DNA from: UBA3941 sp002385665
GTDB lineage: Bacteria > Bacillota > Clostridia > Caldicoprobacterales > UBA3941
Reading direction: 5' to 3'
DNA: 64,000 nt
NCBI GenBank assembly: GCA_050949255.1
Contig: JBMNFJ010000016.1
Coordinates: forward strand, 1,116,001 to 1,180,000
Position numbers and translations under genes: made by a program. This document shows positions 24,979-34,628 of this stretch, in pieces (within the stretch, counting starts at the first letter, position 1; every line of letters begins with the position of its first letter). The notes beneath the pieces are model-generated. The model saw only the letters and a list, made by a program, of their open reading frames with translations. It was not told the DNA's origin and made no database searches.

Positions 24979-26283
24979 TTATTCTCTTGACTGCATAGTC
25001 TTTATATACTTTCGTGCAGCCCCTACCAGGTAAAGGGATCCGCAGATAAGGATTACCCCCTGCTCCCCGGCTGCATCTATACCCTTATGAATGGCCCTTA
25101 TTATATCCGGCTCTACTGTAACATTATTGTTGTAGACCAGAACTTTTTCGCTCAGCTTTACCGGATCCATGGCCCTTGGGCTGTCAGGCCTGGTTATAAT
25201 GACCTTATGGGCCAGGGGACACAACCTATTTACTATGGCATCTACCTCTTTATCCTTTAATACACCCAATACGAGAGTAAGGTCGTCATTGGCAAAGTAA
25301 GTGCTAACGGTATGGGCCAGGGCATCGGCACCGGCTGCATTATGGGCCCCGTCTATTAGAATGATCGGGTTATCCTGAATCTTTTCCAGGCGGCCGGGCC
25401 ATCTTGTTTTTAGTAAGCCTTGTACTACTGCTTCTTTTGATACAGTCAGGCCAAGCTCCTTCACCACTTCTATGGCCGTTAAGGCTGTAGCGGCGTTTAA
25501 GAGCTGATGTTCCCCAACCAGTTTCAATTTTAAGTCTCTGTATAGTTCATCTCCGTACCTAAAATCGAATACGTTCTCATCCAGGGATGATTCTTTCACA
25601 TCGATCTGGTGACCATCGACTTCATAGTAGGGGGATTTTCTTTCCCTAGCCGCCTCACGGATTACGCTGGAGGCCTCCCCCAGCTGGGGATAGCTTACCA
25701 CAGGCCTGCCCTGCTTTATTATCCCAGCCTTCTCAAAGGCTATCTCACCCAGGGTGCTGCCAAGGATGTCCATATGGTCAAACCCTATGGCAGTGATAAC
25801 TGAAAGCAATGGCTCATCCACCACGTTTGTGGCATCAAAGCGCCCTCCGAGGCCTACCTCCACAACTGCTATATCAATCTTTTGCCGGGCAAAGTAGAGG
25901 AAGCCGATGGCCGTAACTATCTCAAACTCAGTAGGATGGTTGCGTCCGGACGCAACCATCTCATCAACCTTTTCCTTTACCTGTTGGGTGGTTTTAGCCA
26001 AGTCCTCCCTGGGGATCTCCCTAAGTTCTACCTGGATTCTCTCGGTAAAGTTTTCCAGATAGGGTGATATGAACATCCCCACCTTATAACCGGCTTCATG
26101 GAGAATATTGGTTATCATTGAGGTAACGGACCCCTTGCCGTTGGTTCCCGCTACGTGGATAACCCTATATTGCTTTTGGGGATTTCCCAGCCTGGCCAGT
26201 AGGTCCTTGATGTTTTCAAGACCCAGCTTAGAGCCAAATTTATAGGTCCCATGTATATAGTCTAAAGCCTCATCATAGTTCAT
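24979..26283 (-). CDS. folC: Folylpolyglutamate synthase / dihydrofolate synthase
   Basis: About 434 residues, Mur-ligase-like. It adds glutamate to tetrahydrofolate and, in bifunctional members, to dihydropteroate. The ATP loop is HVAGTNGKGSV near residues 48-58; the metal/substrate segment is GRFDATNVVDEP; IDGAHNAAGADAL marks the C-terminal domain. ATG 26283 (MNYDEAL) is chosen because GGTGG lies at good spacing; the upstream start lacks an RBS. It follows valS by about 20 bp, a common clostridial arrangement, so both should be under the valine T-box. Confidence 0.94.
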   Translation of the reverse strand: MNYDEALDYIHGTYKFGSKLGLENIKDLLARLGNPQKQYRVIHVAGTNGKGSVTSMITNILHEAGYKVGMFISPYLENFTERIQVELREIPREDLAKTTQQVKEKVDEMVASGRNHPTEFEIVTAIGFLYFARQKIDIAVVEVGLGGRFDATNVVDEPLLSVITAIGFDHMDILGSTLGEIAFEKAGIIKQGRPVVSYPQLGEASSVIREAARERKSPYYEVDGHQIDVKESSLDENVFDFRYGDELYRDLKLKLVGEHQLLNAATALTAIEVVKELGLTVSKEAVVQGLLKTRWPGRLEKIQDNPIILIDGAHNAAGADALAHTVSTYFANDDLTLVLGVLKDKEVDAIVNRLCPLAHKVIITRPDSPRAMDPVKLSEKVLVYNNNVTVEPDIIRAIHKGIDAAGEQGVILICGSLYLVGAARKYIKTMQSRE

Positions 26284-26303
26284 ATAGATAAATCCACCCA
26301 CCC

Positions 26304-28960
26304 TTATTCCATCATTTTCTTCAGAGCTTCCATTCTCTCAGTAACTTTTTCCATCATCCCATGATATCTTTCCAGCTTCTGCCTTTCCTCCTCTACAACT
26401 GCAGGAGGTGCCTTTTTAACGAAGTTTTCGTTGGCAAGTTTTCCGCTGGCCCTGGCTATCTCCTTCTTAAGGTTTTCGCTTTCTTTCCGGAGTCTTTCCA
26501 TTTCCTTGTTGAAGTCCACCAGGTCTTCCAGGGGCATAAAGAGCTGGGCCTTGTCTGACACTGCCGAAACGCTGTTCTTTGGAACATCTCCTTCATCTTC
26601 CCCTATTACTACCTTGGATGCATAAGCGAGCCTTTCAAAATAGATTTTGCCCTTGTCAAACACATCTTTATAGCCCTCCGAAGGCAGGATAATTACCTGG
26701 GCCTTTTGGGAAGGGGGAACATCCATCTCCGCCCTAACGTTTCTTATGCTCCTAATGGCATTCATTATGGCTTCCATCTGCTCCTCGGCTTCCAGGTCTA
26801 CTTCATCCTGGTCAAGCTCCGGCCATGGGGAAATCATAATACTCTCACCCTCATGGGGCAGGTGCTGCCAGATTTCCTCCGTTATAAAGGGCATAAAGGG
26901 ATGCAACAATTTCAGGGTATTGGACAAAACATAGGTCAGGGTATACAAGGCCGTTTCCCTCTGCCGTCCTCCCTCATCATACAACCTGGGCTTGGCGAGC
27001 TCAATATACCAGTCGCAGAATTCGCTCCATATAAAGTCATAAAGCTTCTGTACCGCAATCCCCAATTCATACTTCTCCAGGTTCTCCGTTACCTCACCGA
27101 TCAGGCGGTTGTACTTGCTTATAATCCACCTGTCGGGAAGTTCCAACTCATCCCTGTTGGGCTTTTTGGGGTCGGAATCCTTTAAGTTCATCATTATAAA
27201 CCTGGAGGCGTTCCATATCTTGTTGGCAAAGTTCCTGGAAGCCTCAACCCGCTCCCTGTAGAACCTCATATCGTTACCCGGAGAGTTTCCGGTCACCAGG
27301 CTGAGCCTCAGGGCATCGGCCCCATATTCTTCTATTATCTCCAGAGGATCAATCCCATTGCCCAGGGATTTGCTCATCTTTCGGCCCTGGGAGTCTCTGA
27401 CGATGCCGTGGATGAATACGTGGTGGAAGGGTATCTCCCCCATATGCTCTATACCGGAAAAGATCATCCGGGCAACCCAAAAGAAAATTATGTCATAGGC
27501 TGTTACCAGAACGCTGGTGGGATAGAAGTAGTCCAACTCCTCCGTCTTTTCAGGCCAACCCAGAGTTGAAAAAGGCCAAAGGGCTGAGCTAAACCAGGTA
27601 TCCAATACGTCTTCATCCTGCCTGAGACTCCGGCTGCCACACTTTGTACAGCTTTCGGGCATTTCCCGGGCTACAATGGTTTCACCACAGTCATCGCAGT
27701 AATAGGCGGGTATCCGGTGGCCCCACCAAAGCTGCCTTGATATGCACCAGTCCCTAATGTTTTCCATCCAATTGAAATAGATCTTATCGTATCTTTCCGG
27801 AATGAAACTTGATCCGCCCATCCCTGACAGCATCTATAGCCGGTTTGGCCAGGGGCTTCATCTTAACAAACCATTGCTTGGATATGATCGGCTCAACTAC
27901 GGTATCACACCTATAGCAATGACCTACATTATGGCTGTGATCCTCGATTTTGGCCAGGAGTCCCTGACTCTTTCAGATCGTTTACAATCCTTTCCCTGGC
28001 ATCATACCTGGATAGTCCCTGGTATTTGCCCGCATGTTCATTCATTATCCCGCTATCATCCATAACCCTGAGCTGCTCCAGGTTGTGCCTTAAGCCTACC
28101 TCAAAGTCATTGGGGTCATGGGCCGGCGTTATCTTAACAACCCCGGTACCGAATTCCCTGTCAACGTATTCGTCAGCGATTATGGGGATTTCCCGATCCA
28201 TCAAGGGCAATATAACGGTTTTTCCAATGAGGTGACTGTACCTTTCATCTTCGGGATGAACTGCAACAGCAGTATCTCCCAGCATGGTTTCCGGTCTGGT
28301 GGTAGCGATGGTCAGCCTTTCATCGCTATCCTTTATGGGATAGTATATATGCCAGAAGTGTCCCTCCTGCTCCTGGTGTTCAACCTCCGCGTCGGACAGG
28401 GCGGTCTTACATTCAGGGCACCAGTTGATGATCCTATCCCCCTGGTAGATAAGGCCCTTATCGTATAGCCTTACAAAGGCCTCCTTAACCGCATGGCTGC
28501 ATCCCTCGTCCATGGTAAAGCGTTCCCTGGACCAATCCGGGGATGTGCCCAACTTCTTTAGCTGGTCTACAATCCTCCCGCCGTACTTCTCCTTCCATTC
28601 CCAGGCTCTCTTTAAAAAGCCCTCCCTGCCTATATCATTCTTTGTAAGGCCTTCTTCGGCCATATCCTCAACAATTCTAACCTCTGTTGCTATACTGGCA
28701 TGGTCCGTACCGGGCATCCAGAGGGTGGAATAGCCCTGCATCCTCCTCCATCTGATCAGGATATCCTGTATGGTATTGTCAAGAGCATGCCCCATATGGA
28801 GCTGTCCCGTTATGTTTGGCGGTGGGATCACAATGCAAAAAGGTTCCCTATCCCTGTCGACTTCTCCCCTGAAGTATCCTCTCTCCATCCATTCACTATA
28901 TATTCTATCCTCTGTTTGACTGGGATCATAAACCTTTGGTATGGTCTTTCCTTCTCTCAT
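26304..28960 (-). CDS. valS: Valine-tRNA ligase, interrupted by two +1 frameshifts
   Basis: Class Ia synthetase that charges tRNA-Val and edits threonine. N-terminal part: PPPNITGQLHMGHAL carries the HIGH motif. C-terminal part: RKMSKSLGNG carries KMSKS, then WSEFCDWYIELAKPRL and a coiled-coil tail (MERLRKESENLKKEI). The frame breaks at about 27961 (one extra A after E-S-G) and again at about 27804 (one extra C before I-P-E-R-Y). Between them the third frame reads correctly, including HNVGHCYRCDTVVEP and ISKQWFVKM. Every other part is intact, so an assembly error or a very recent lesion is likely. The start is placed at ATG 28960 behind GGAGAG. Confidence 0.9.
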
Positions 28961-29115
28961 TTTTTTCTCTCCTTCCCGTATGTTTTGTAACAAACCTTAA
29001 ATTTAGATTCTAAGATCATAAATCTCTTCTCTTAATCAAATATTTCGAAAAATACACGCTTACCATCAAGTCTATCCGTATCTTATTGGATAAACACTAT
29101 TGGCTTCTGCCTGGT

Positions 29116-29325
29116 CTATCCTATAAACGTGTATAGGCCAAAGAGCCCTATAAGGACCCCCAGCACCTTTAGTACAACCATAACTTTAAAAGCCTTATGG
29201 TTGGGGACTTTAAGGACAACCGTCGTTATATACCTTGCCCCATAGGTGATAAATCCGGCTAATACAAAGGCTGTTACACCTACCGGGTTTATTCTCTGCA
29301 GATTTTCCAAGGCTCTGTCCAGCAT
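29116..29325 (-). CDS. Small membrane protein between T-box and valS
   Basis: 69 residues from ATG 29325 (MLDRALENLQRINPVGV). Two hydrophobic segments (VTAFVLAGFITYGARYI and VLKVLGVLIGLFGLYTFIG) flank a basic loop. It starts just after the T-box terminator stem and precedes valS by about 155 bp, so it should be induced with valS when valine is short. No family was recognised. Longer ORF versions upstream would overlap the terminator and are unlikely. Confidence 0.6.
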   Translation of the reverse strand: MLDRALENLQRINPVGVTAFVLAGFITYGARYITTVVLKVPNHKAFKVMVVLKVLGVLIGLFGLYTFIG

Positions 29326-29349
29326 AATAAAACAACCTTTCCAGGATAT

Positions 29350-29643
29350 AAAAAAAGCCCTGCATCCAGACACAAGGACGCAAGACTCCGTGGTACCACC
29401 TTGTTTTTTGTCTTATCCAAATATAAATAGACGAATAAAGACAAACACTCGAAATCCTTAACGGGATTAGCGTTTCAACCTACTTATTCTTTCAGTTGAA
29501 AGGTTCAGAAGCGACCTTCCATTTTGTCGATCCGGTAGGGACCTTTCAGCCGGTGGATCCCCTTCTCTGTCGGTCTAAAAAATGTACTCCTCTTCCTCAT
29601 TACCTGAAATATTGAATTGTCACCATCCTTGGATGGTGCTATT
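29350..29643 (-). promoter_or_regulatory. T-box leader (valine-specific)
   Basis: The leader senses uncharged tRNA-Val. Seen on the minus strand: a Stem I region with ATGAGGAAGAG and a downstream GAAGGTCGCTTCTGAACC in which GTC (Val) fits as the specifier; the T-box core GGTGGTACCACGG at 29388-29400; and a terminator (stem GTCTTGCGTCC / GGATGCAGGGC, 29357-29386, then seven Ts). Mutually exclusive antiterminator pairing would use the T-box core. The downstream gene valS agrees with the specifier. Confidence 0.88.
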
Positions 29644-29649
29644 AATAGC

Positions 29650-29677
29650 ATTATACTCAATTAGGATATATTGTCAA
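29650..29677 (-). promoter_or_regulatory. Consensus promoter of the T-box/valS operon
   Basis: -35 TTGACA (29672-29677) and -10 TATAAT (29650-29655) with a 16-bp spacer. Both hexamers are perfect consensus. The promoter overlaps the last codons of pgsA. Confidence 0.85.
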
Positions 29678-30209
29678 GATTTGATTTAACCTTCCGATCA
29701 GGTTTTTTTAGATTTAATATGCCATATTGGATAAGGGCAATAATGGTCAGGATAACCGCAGCACCCAATATGTAGTAGGCGTATGGTATATTGAGAACCA
29801 GGGCTATAATGGCTACATAGAAGGCTGCACTGGATGACTTCCCGACAATATTCGACTGGACAACGGTGTTTCTATTCCTATATATGAATATAGCGCCCAG
29901 AACCATCAATAATTCCTTTGCCAATACGATAATAATAACGATTAAGGGCACCAGTTCGACCGTATACAGACTTATAAGGACGACTATCAGCATCAGTTTG
30001 TCCGCCAAGGGATCCATAAGCTTTCCCCATTTGGTAACCATATCGAATTTTCTGGCTATGTATCCATCTAATACGTCGGTAATCCCGGCTATAATAAATA
30101 TAACAATTCCCCATTGAAGATTGCCCTCAATATTAGGATTATTGAAAACGTAGATAAATACGCCGACCAGACAAAACCTCAAAAATGTCAATATATTGGG
30201 AATGCTCAT
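29661..30209 (-). CDS. pgsA: CDP-diacylglycerol-glycerol-3-phosphate 3-phosphatidyltransferase
   Basis: A 182-residue membrane enzyme making phosphatidylglycerol-phosphate, the first committed step to PG and cardiolipin. The CDP-alcohol phosphotransferase motif is complete: D-G-x2-A-R-x8-G-x3-D-x3-D, seen as DGYIARKFD..GKLMDPLAD near residues 48-71. About six hydrophobic segments follow. The start ATG 30209 has GAGGTGG upstream. The C-terminal basic tail (KKPDRKVKSNLD) is cytosolic. Confidence 0.92.
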   Translation of the reverse strand: MSIPNILTFLRFCLVGVFIYVFNNPNIEGNLQWGIVIFIIAGITDVLDGYIARKFDMVTKWGKLMDPLADKLMLIVVLISLYTVELVPLIVIIIVLAKELLMVLGAIFIYRNRNTVVQSNIVGKSSSAAFYVAIIALVLNIPYAYYILGAAVILTIIALIQYGILNLKKPDRKVKSNLDNIS

Positions 30210-30384
30210 GGTATGACCACCTCTTCCTTAGCGTATGACAAACCATCATAAAGTGTGCCGTTTTCCTATACTCTACCCTAAAACTTTCAAAAATACACCG
30301 TTCTTTGGTTTTATCAGGTACCTGGAGTGTGATCTCCTTGTAATCTACGTTGATCAATCATCCCAAATGGCACTTCATAAGTAA

Positions 30385-30414
30385 AAATTCCTTCCAATAC
30401 ATACGAAGGAATTT
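30385..30414 (-). terminator. Terminator of the tRNA-Thr/tRNA-Pro transcript
   Basis: Stem AAATTCCTTC / GAAGGAATTT with a 10-nt loop and TTTAC after it on the minus strand, 14 bp beyond tRNA-Pro. Confidence 0.75.
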
Positions 30415-30427
30415 CATTAAAGTATGA

Positions 30428-30504
30428 TGGTCGGGATGACAGGATTTGAACCTGCGGCCTTCTCGTCCCGAACGAGACGCGCTACCAAACTGCGCCACAT
30501 CCCG
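30428..30504 (-). tRNA. tRNA-Pro (CGG)
   Basis: Acceptor CGGGATG / CATCCCG, anticodon stem TCTCG / CGAGA with loop TTCGGGA giving anticodon CGG, T arm with TTCAAAT, discriminator A and encoded CCA. Reads CCG. Confidence 0.95.
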
Positions 30505-30511
30505 AAATCTT

Positions 30512-30587
<76 letters not shown>

Positions 30588-30655
30588 CAGTAATCTCCAA
30601 TACGTCTATCAATTATATCATAGGTCTTCCAAAATGTCATCATCTTTTTACTTTG

Positions 30656-31390
30656 TTACAAAACCTTTATTATTACATGCATTGAATAAAAATCCAATAT
30701 AGGCTCTTCACTCTTATCATTTGCAAGATTTTGCAAAAATTCACGCCAAATATGGGGCCGATCCATAACTGCATTCATAGCATTCCCCCCTACCCCTAGG
30801 GGAATTTCATAATTGTGCCGTTGGTTTAGCCTCCTTACAGCACGATATACCCTGGTATACAACTTATAATAATGCTTGGAATCAATCCCTCCAAAGCTAA
30901 GATAATCAGATTCATTACTAACCTCAATATATCGAATATTCGGGCATAGTTCTTTATAATACTCAATAACTCGCTCTACAACTTCTTCGTATTTATCTAA
31001 AGAAACAATGCCATCCGCAGTTTCCCTTTCATATCGACGTATATTAAGCATTACCTCATCACAATGTTTACTATGGCTGATAAGATAATCTTCAAAATTT
31101 ATACCCGTAGGTACAGTCACTCCCCAATCGTAATCATAGTGATTGGGGTCATCTTTATAGCTATTTACACCAATCTCATAATTCCAAAAATATTCATCTG
31201 TTCGATAGTCCCAAACCTCATCAAGGGTGATCCAGCATCTCATAAGTTTTGGACGTCCATTTACTTTTTCAAGATATTCAGGAAAATCTACAGGAGGTGA
31301 AAAACGAAGGGTAGAATTTTGATATTTTTCTATACGCGGCCATTCTCTTACATATTTATTAACGTTAATAGTAACTTTGGGCACTTTCAT
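30656..31390 (-). pseudogene. Glycoside hydrolase (GH39-like), 3'-truncated
   Basis: 244 residues of a TIM-barrel glycosidase. The acid/base region is visible: the strand IRYIEVSNESDYLSFGG has the N-E pair of clan GH-A enzymes, and PLGVGGNAMN and LDFYSMH follow as in GH39-like proteins. Those enzymes are normally 450 residues or more; here the reading runs from DFYSMH into V-I-I-K-V-L and stops, so the nucleophile half is missing. The end lies about 70 bp from tRNA-Thr. Probably a remnant cut off when this segment was joined to the tRNA locus. Confidence 0.65.
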
Positions 31391-31438
31391 TCCCCTTTCT
31401 ATAAAAATAAAATTCTTTAATATGAAATTTTGTTAACT

Positions 31439-32284
31439 CTACTTATCTGATATTCTAGTCCAAAACTGCACTTTGCTTCCTTTTTTCAAATTTATATATC
31501 CATCAGGTATGTTTAATCCATTGACAGGACCACTTTGTGGCTCTATACACAAGAAACCTTTATTGCCACCTCCATTAAACAGTATCCAATGGGTGAAGTT
31601 CTCGGATGTATGATAAAAATAATTACCTATTCTAGCGGTATTTCCTTTTGCAGTAAAAAAACCAGATATGTTCTTTCCTTTAGGGCAGCAGCCATAAACA
31701 TATTCCCTCTCTTGTTCAGAAAGCTCCAGCATTTTCCCTGTAGGAATATAGTTTTCATTCACTTCCAATCGTTGTTTCAATGGTACGCTAAATGTCTCTG
31801 GTTCTGCAAAGGTAGTATGAAAAGCAAACAGAACAGGAATATCATCACTTGAAATATTCTCAATATCTACATATTGCGTAAAACCGTCTTCATTGAGCAT
31901 ACATGTGATTGTCATTCTAAACTCAAACGGATAACGTTCTCCGTTGTTTTCATATACACATTCTAAATGCTTAGGTCCTGCCTCCTTTACTGAAAAAGGT
32001 GCATTAAACATTAGCCCGTGAATATGATTGTTCCTTGAAGGTTCGTTCAAGTCAAGATGATATATTTTTCCCTTAAAATTAAATCTTCCGGCTTCAATTC
32101 TATTCGGAGGAAATAACAGAGGTATTCCATATAAATATGGAGAATTCTTTAAAGCATCTATATTCTTGGGTGAACGCAAGAGTTCAGTGCCATTATTCTT
32201 AAGGCTGATTACATTAGCCCCAAAGCTGGGAAGAATCTCAGCTTCCCAGCTTTGGTAATTTAGCTTTATGCTATCTTCAAACAT
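31439..32284 (-). CDS. Aldose 1-epimerase family protein
   Basis: 281 residues, galactose-mutarotase-like beta-sandwich. Seen: NNHIHGLMFNAPF (the conserved His region), FAFHTTFAEP (second His), and the C-terminal FLCIEPQSGPVNGLN with the catalytic-type Glu. It probably interconverts anomers of a sugar released by the neighbouring glycosidases. It begins 30 bp after the first DUF6259 gene ends, so the two are cotranscribed. Pieces of a related gene occur in the spacers between the DUF6259 copies. Confidence 0.85.
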   Translation of the reverse strand: MFEDSIKLNYQSWEAEILPSFGANVISLKNNGTELLRSPKNIDALKNSPYLYGIPLLFPPNRIEAGRFNFKGKIYHLDLNEPSRNNHIHGLMFNAPFSVKEAGPKHLECVYENNGERYPFEFRMTITCMLNEDGFTQYVDIENISSDDIPVLFAFHTTFAEPETFSVPLKQRLEVNENYIPTGKMLELSEQEREYVYGCCPKGKNISGFFTAKGNTARIGNYFYHTSENFTHWILFNGGGNKGFLCIEPQSGPVNGLNIPDGYINLKKGSKVQFWTRISDK

Positions 32285-32314
32285 TTCTGACTTCCTTCGT
32301 ATATAGTTTTAATT

Positions 32315-34390
32315 TCACGCTTTTTCATATAATGCAAGTGCAATTTGCTGTGCAGATAGTTTTTTAGGCATCTCAGTCAGTGTAGAATCGACAGTAGAAA
32401 CTTCTAGAAGTCTGTAACCGTCTACTACTATTTCAACATCAGCTTCTTGATCGCTATCATTCCACATCGTTACAGCAAGTTTATTGTCTTTAACATATGC
32501 TTTTGCAATAATAGCAGGATTATTACAGGTTATAGGAACTGTATCTTTAAACTCACCATACCCTAGAATATCCCAGTATTTTTTACGAAGCTCAGTTACT
32601 TTTCTTGCATACTCATTATACTCGGGATACTTGTTAGCTAATACATCTTCACAATCCGCCTGATAACAGATTTCCATTTCATATCTGTAGCCAAACGTAA
32701 ATGCATAATTTGCTACACGAGGCGCAATATATGGGAATGGATTTCGAACAGTAATAATAACATCCGGGAAGCAATATCGGAATAGCTCCGGATAATTTAT
32801 GACTTCCGCTTTTTCGTTATTCTTATCAGTATCAAGACGATTGCCTTCTTTGCTCGGATAAGATTCTATTCCATGCAAGCAATCTACATAAGATGAATAC
32901 AGATCCGTAATATGCTCAGTAAAAAATGCGAATTCCTTATCTATTTGCTTTGTGCGAGCCTGAATGCGGTTTAACAGCTCCTTCCTACCATTCGATTGTG
33001 AAAGAGACGGCTTGCCTTTTGCATGAGGATGCCGTTCATCAAAGCATGGTCTTGGCGGCATGCCCCCAATCTGATCAAATAATACTCCATCCGCACCAAA
33101 CGATGCAATAAAATCAGTTTTCTCTTCCATAAGCTGCTGCCATTCAGGGCAAGAAGGACAGGCAGTTGCAAAAGTTTTAGAGGTATAATTTTTTAAAAAT
33201 GAACTATCATGCGATTTATTATATTGCTCATAATACGGAACTCCCCATAAGCTTTTACTTTCATAGTTGCTTCCGCCATTTTTATAATAGTCAGTCGTAA
33301 CATCGATTAAATGCCCTTGAAAGTAAAGGGTTACTTTTCCGCCTTCTTTTTGTACAGCCTTAATATTATCTTTAAGCATTTGCTCGCCGCCAAGGGATTC
33401 GCTAACTTTCAAGTCTGGATATTGATTATCATGACCACTATCATACCAGCCAAATAGACCAAGAGTATCGCAGCCTGTAGCAACCGCCTGTTTATAAAGC
33501 TGTGGTAAAGTATTATACTTCCACATCTCCGTACCATACTGCTGTTTGTTTATTACAAGGTAGTAACCCATCATATCTTGCACCCATCTAGGTTTACGAT
33601 GGGAAGGCTTCCAAGTTTTTGACCAGTCTATATAGTCTTGTGCTCCATGATGCCAAGTACCCGTATATAGCTTCATTACAGCTGTTGGAGCTTGCCATGT
33701 CTCACCATGTTTAACAAAAGGCATCTTGTCTATTGATATCGTTATTGCACCCTGATCATCGCTATTACCCTTAACTCGAAGCTCGGTTGAATAAAAGTCA
33801 TTATCATGACTTGCTAGATATAATACTTGGTCTTGATCCTCAAGAGCCATCCATTGCATACTGCCATCACCGGGATAGGTCATTGAAAGCGTATTACTAT
33901 TACTTTCTCTGGTTGGACCAATACGTGCCAAATATTTCCCTATATTATAATATTTTTGTCCACTCTGTCTAGGCCATAGAAGGGCAGGCTTGCCACCTGC
34001 TAAGGTCTTGATAACACCAATGTTTGGATAATAAAAATCAGTAATTAAAGCATCTGCTTCCTTGTTATTAATTTCAGCATCGAATATTAAATTTTCTCCC
34101 TCTAATGTAGCAGTTAATTTCAAACATATGTTAGTAGCTATATTATCTCTAGTTACCATTTCGTCAATAATGAACTGCAAGCTGTTTTGCCTTTCCACTA
34201 TTTTAAAATTTTGATTTTTACCGAATACAACATTCTCCCAATTACTCCCTTTTTTGAACACAATCTTAAAAGAATCTTCTACAGGAGAAGCAATTACATT
34301 TCCTATTTCAGCATGATTATTTATCAAGCATAACAATCGTCCCTTTTCATCGAAATCTACCGTCAAGTACTCATTTTGCAATCTATACAC
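32315..34390 (-). CDS. DUF6259 glycosidase-like protein, copy 1
   Basis: 691 residues, cytosolic (no signal peptide). The N-terminal ~250 residues are a beta-sandwich, then a TIM barrel with typical DUF6259 motifs: TLGLFGWYDSGHDNQYP, VTLYFQGHLID, and FGADGVLFDQIGG with a likely catalytic Asp. It ends with a small beta domain. The start is GTG at 34388-34390 behind AGGGGGT. Residues 1-647 are identical to copy 2, while the last 44 differ (DQEADVEIVVDGYRLLEV). Substrate unknown; probably an alpha-linked plant oligosaccharide, judged only from the neighbours. Confidence 0.8.
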   Translation of the reverse strand: MYRLQNEYLTVDFDEKGRLLCLINNHAEIGNVIASPVEDSFKIVFKKGSNWENVVFGKNQNFKIVERQNSLQFIIDEMVTRDNIATNICLKLTATLEGENLIFDAEINNKEADALITDFYYPNIGVIKTLAGGKPALLWPRQSGQKYYNIGKYLARIGPTRESNSNTLSMTYPGDGSMQWMALEDQDQVLYLASHDNDFYSTELRVKGNSDDQGAITISIDKMPFVKHGETWQAPTAVMKLYTGTWHHGAQDYIDWSKTWKPSHRKPRWVQDMMGYYLVINKQQYGTEMWKYNTLPQLYKQAVATGCDTLGLFGWYDSGHDNQYPDLKVSESLGGEQMLKDNIKAVQKEGGKVTLYFQGHLIDVTTDYYKNGGSNYESKSLWGVPYYEQYNKSHDSSFLKNYTSKTFATACPSCPEWQQLMEEKTDFIASFGADGVLFDQIGGMPPRPCFDERHPHAKGKPSLSQSNGRKELLNRIQARTKQIDKEFAFFTEHITDLYSSYVDCLHGIESYPSKEGNRLDTDKNNEKAEVINYPELFRYCFPDVIITVRNPFPYIAPRVANYAFTFGYRYEMEICYQADCEDVLANKYPEYNEYARKVTELRKKYWDILGYGEFKDTVPITCNNPAIIAKAYVKDNKLAVTMWNDSDQEADVEIVVDGYRLLEVSTVDSTLTEMPKKLSAQQIALALYEKA

Positions 34391-34550
34391 TTCGATTACC
34401 CCCTTTTTATTTTAATAAATCATGCAATACTACTAATTTTATCTATAGTACCGGATAATTCCTTCAATATCCGTTGGTGTTAAATTCCCCTGTACATAAT
34501 CGTACAAGCGATAGTTGGTGTTAGTAAAATGTCTTATCAATTCAGCTATG

Positions 34551-34603
34551 AGTGTTTAATCCATTAACAGGGCCACTTTATGGTTATATACACAAGAAAC
34601 CTG
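34551..34603 (-). pseudogene. Aldose epimerase fragment in the repeat spacer
   Basis: The spacer between copies 1 and 2 contains TGTTTAATCCATTAACAGGG and CTATACACAAGAAACCT-like text closely matching the 3' coding part of the epimerase gene at about 31510-31560. It is a short leftover showing that each DUF6259 copy was once followed by an epimerase gene. Confidence 0.6.
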
Positions 34604-34628
34604 TTCCCTCTGCATGAAGATCTAAAGC

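Noticed and set aside
27804..27961. Programmed frameshifting in valS
   Set aside because: Neither site has a slippery heptamer, slow codon or Shine-Dalgarno-like stimulator, and two closely spaced +1 events are not known in valS.
30139..30357. 72-residue minus-strand ORF overlapping the pgsA start
   Set aside because: Its second half runs out of frame through pgsA codons; the AAGGAG near its start is too distant, and no family fits.
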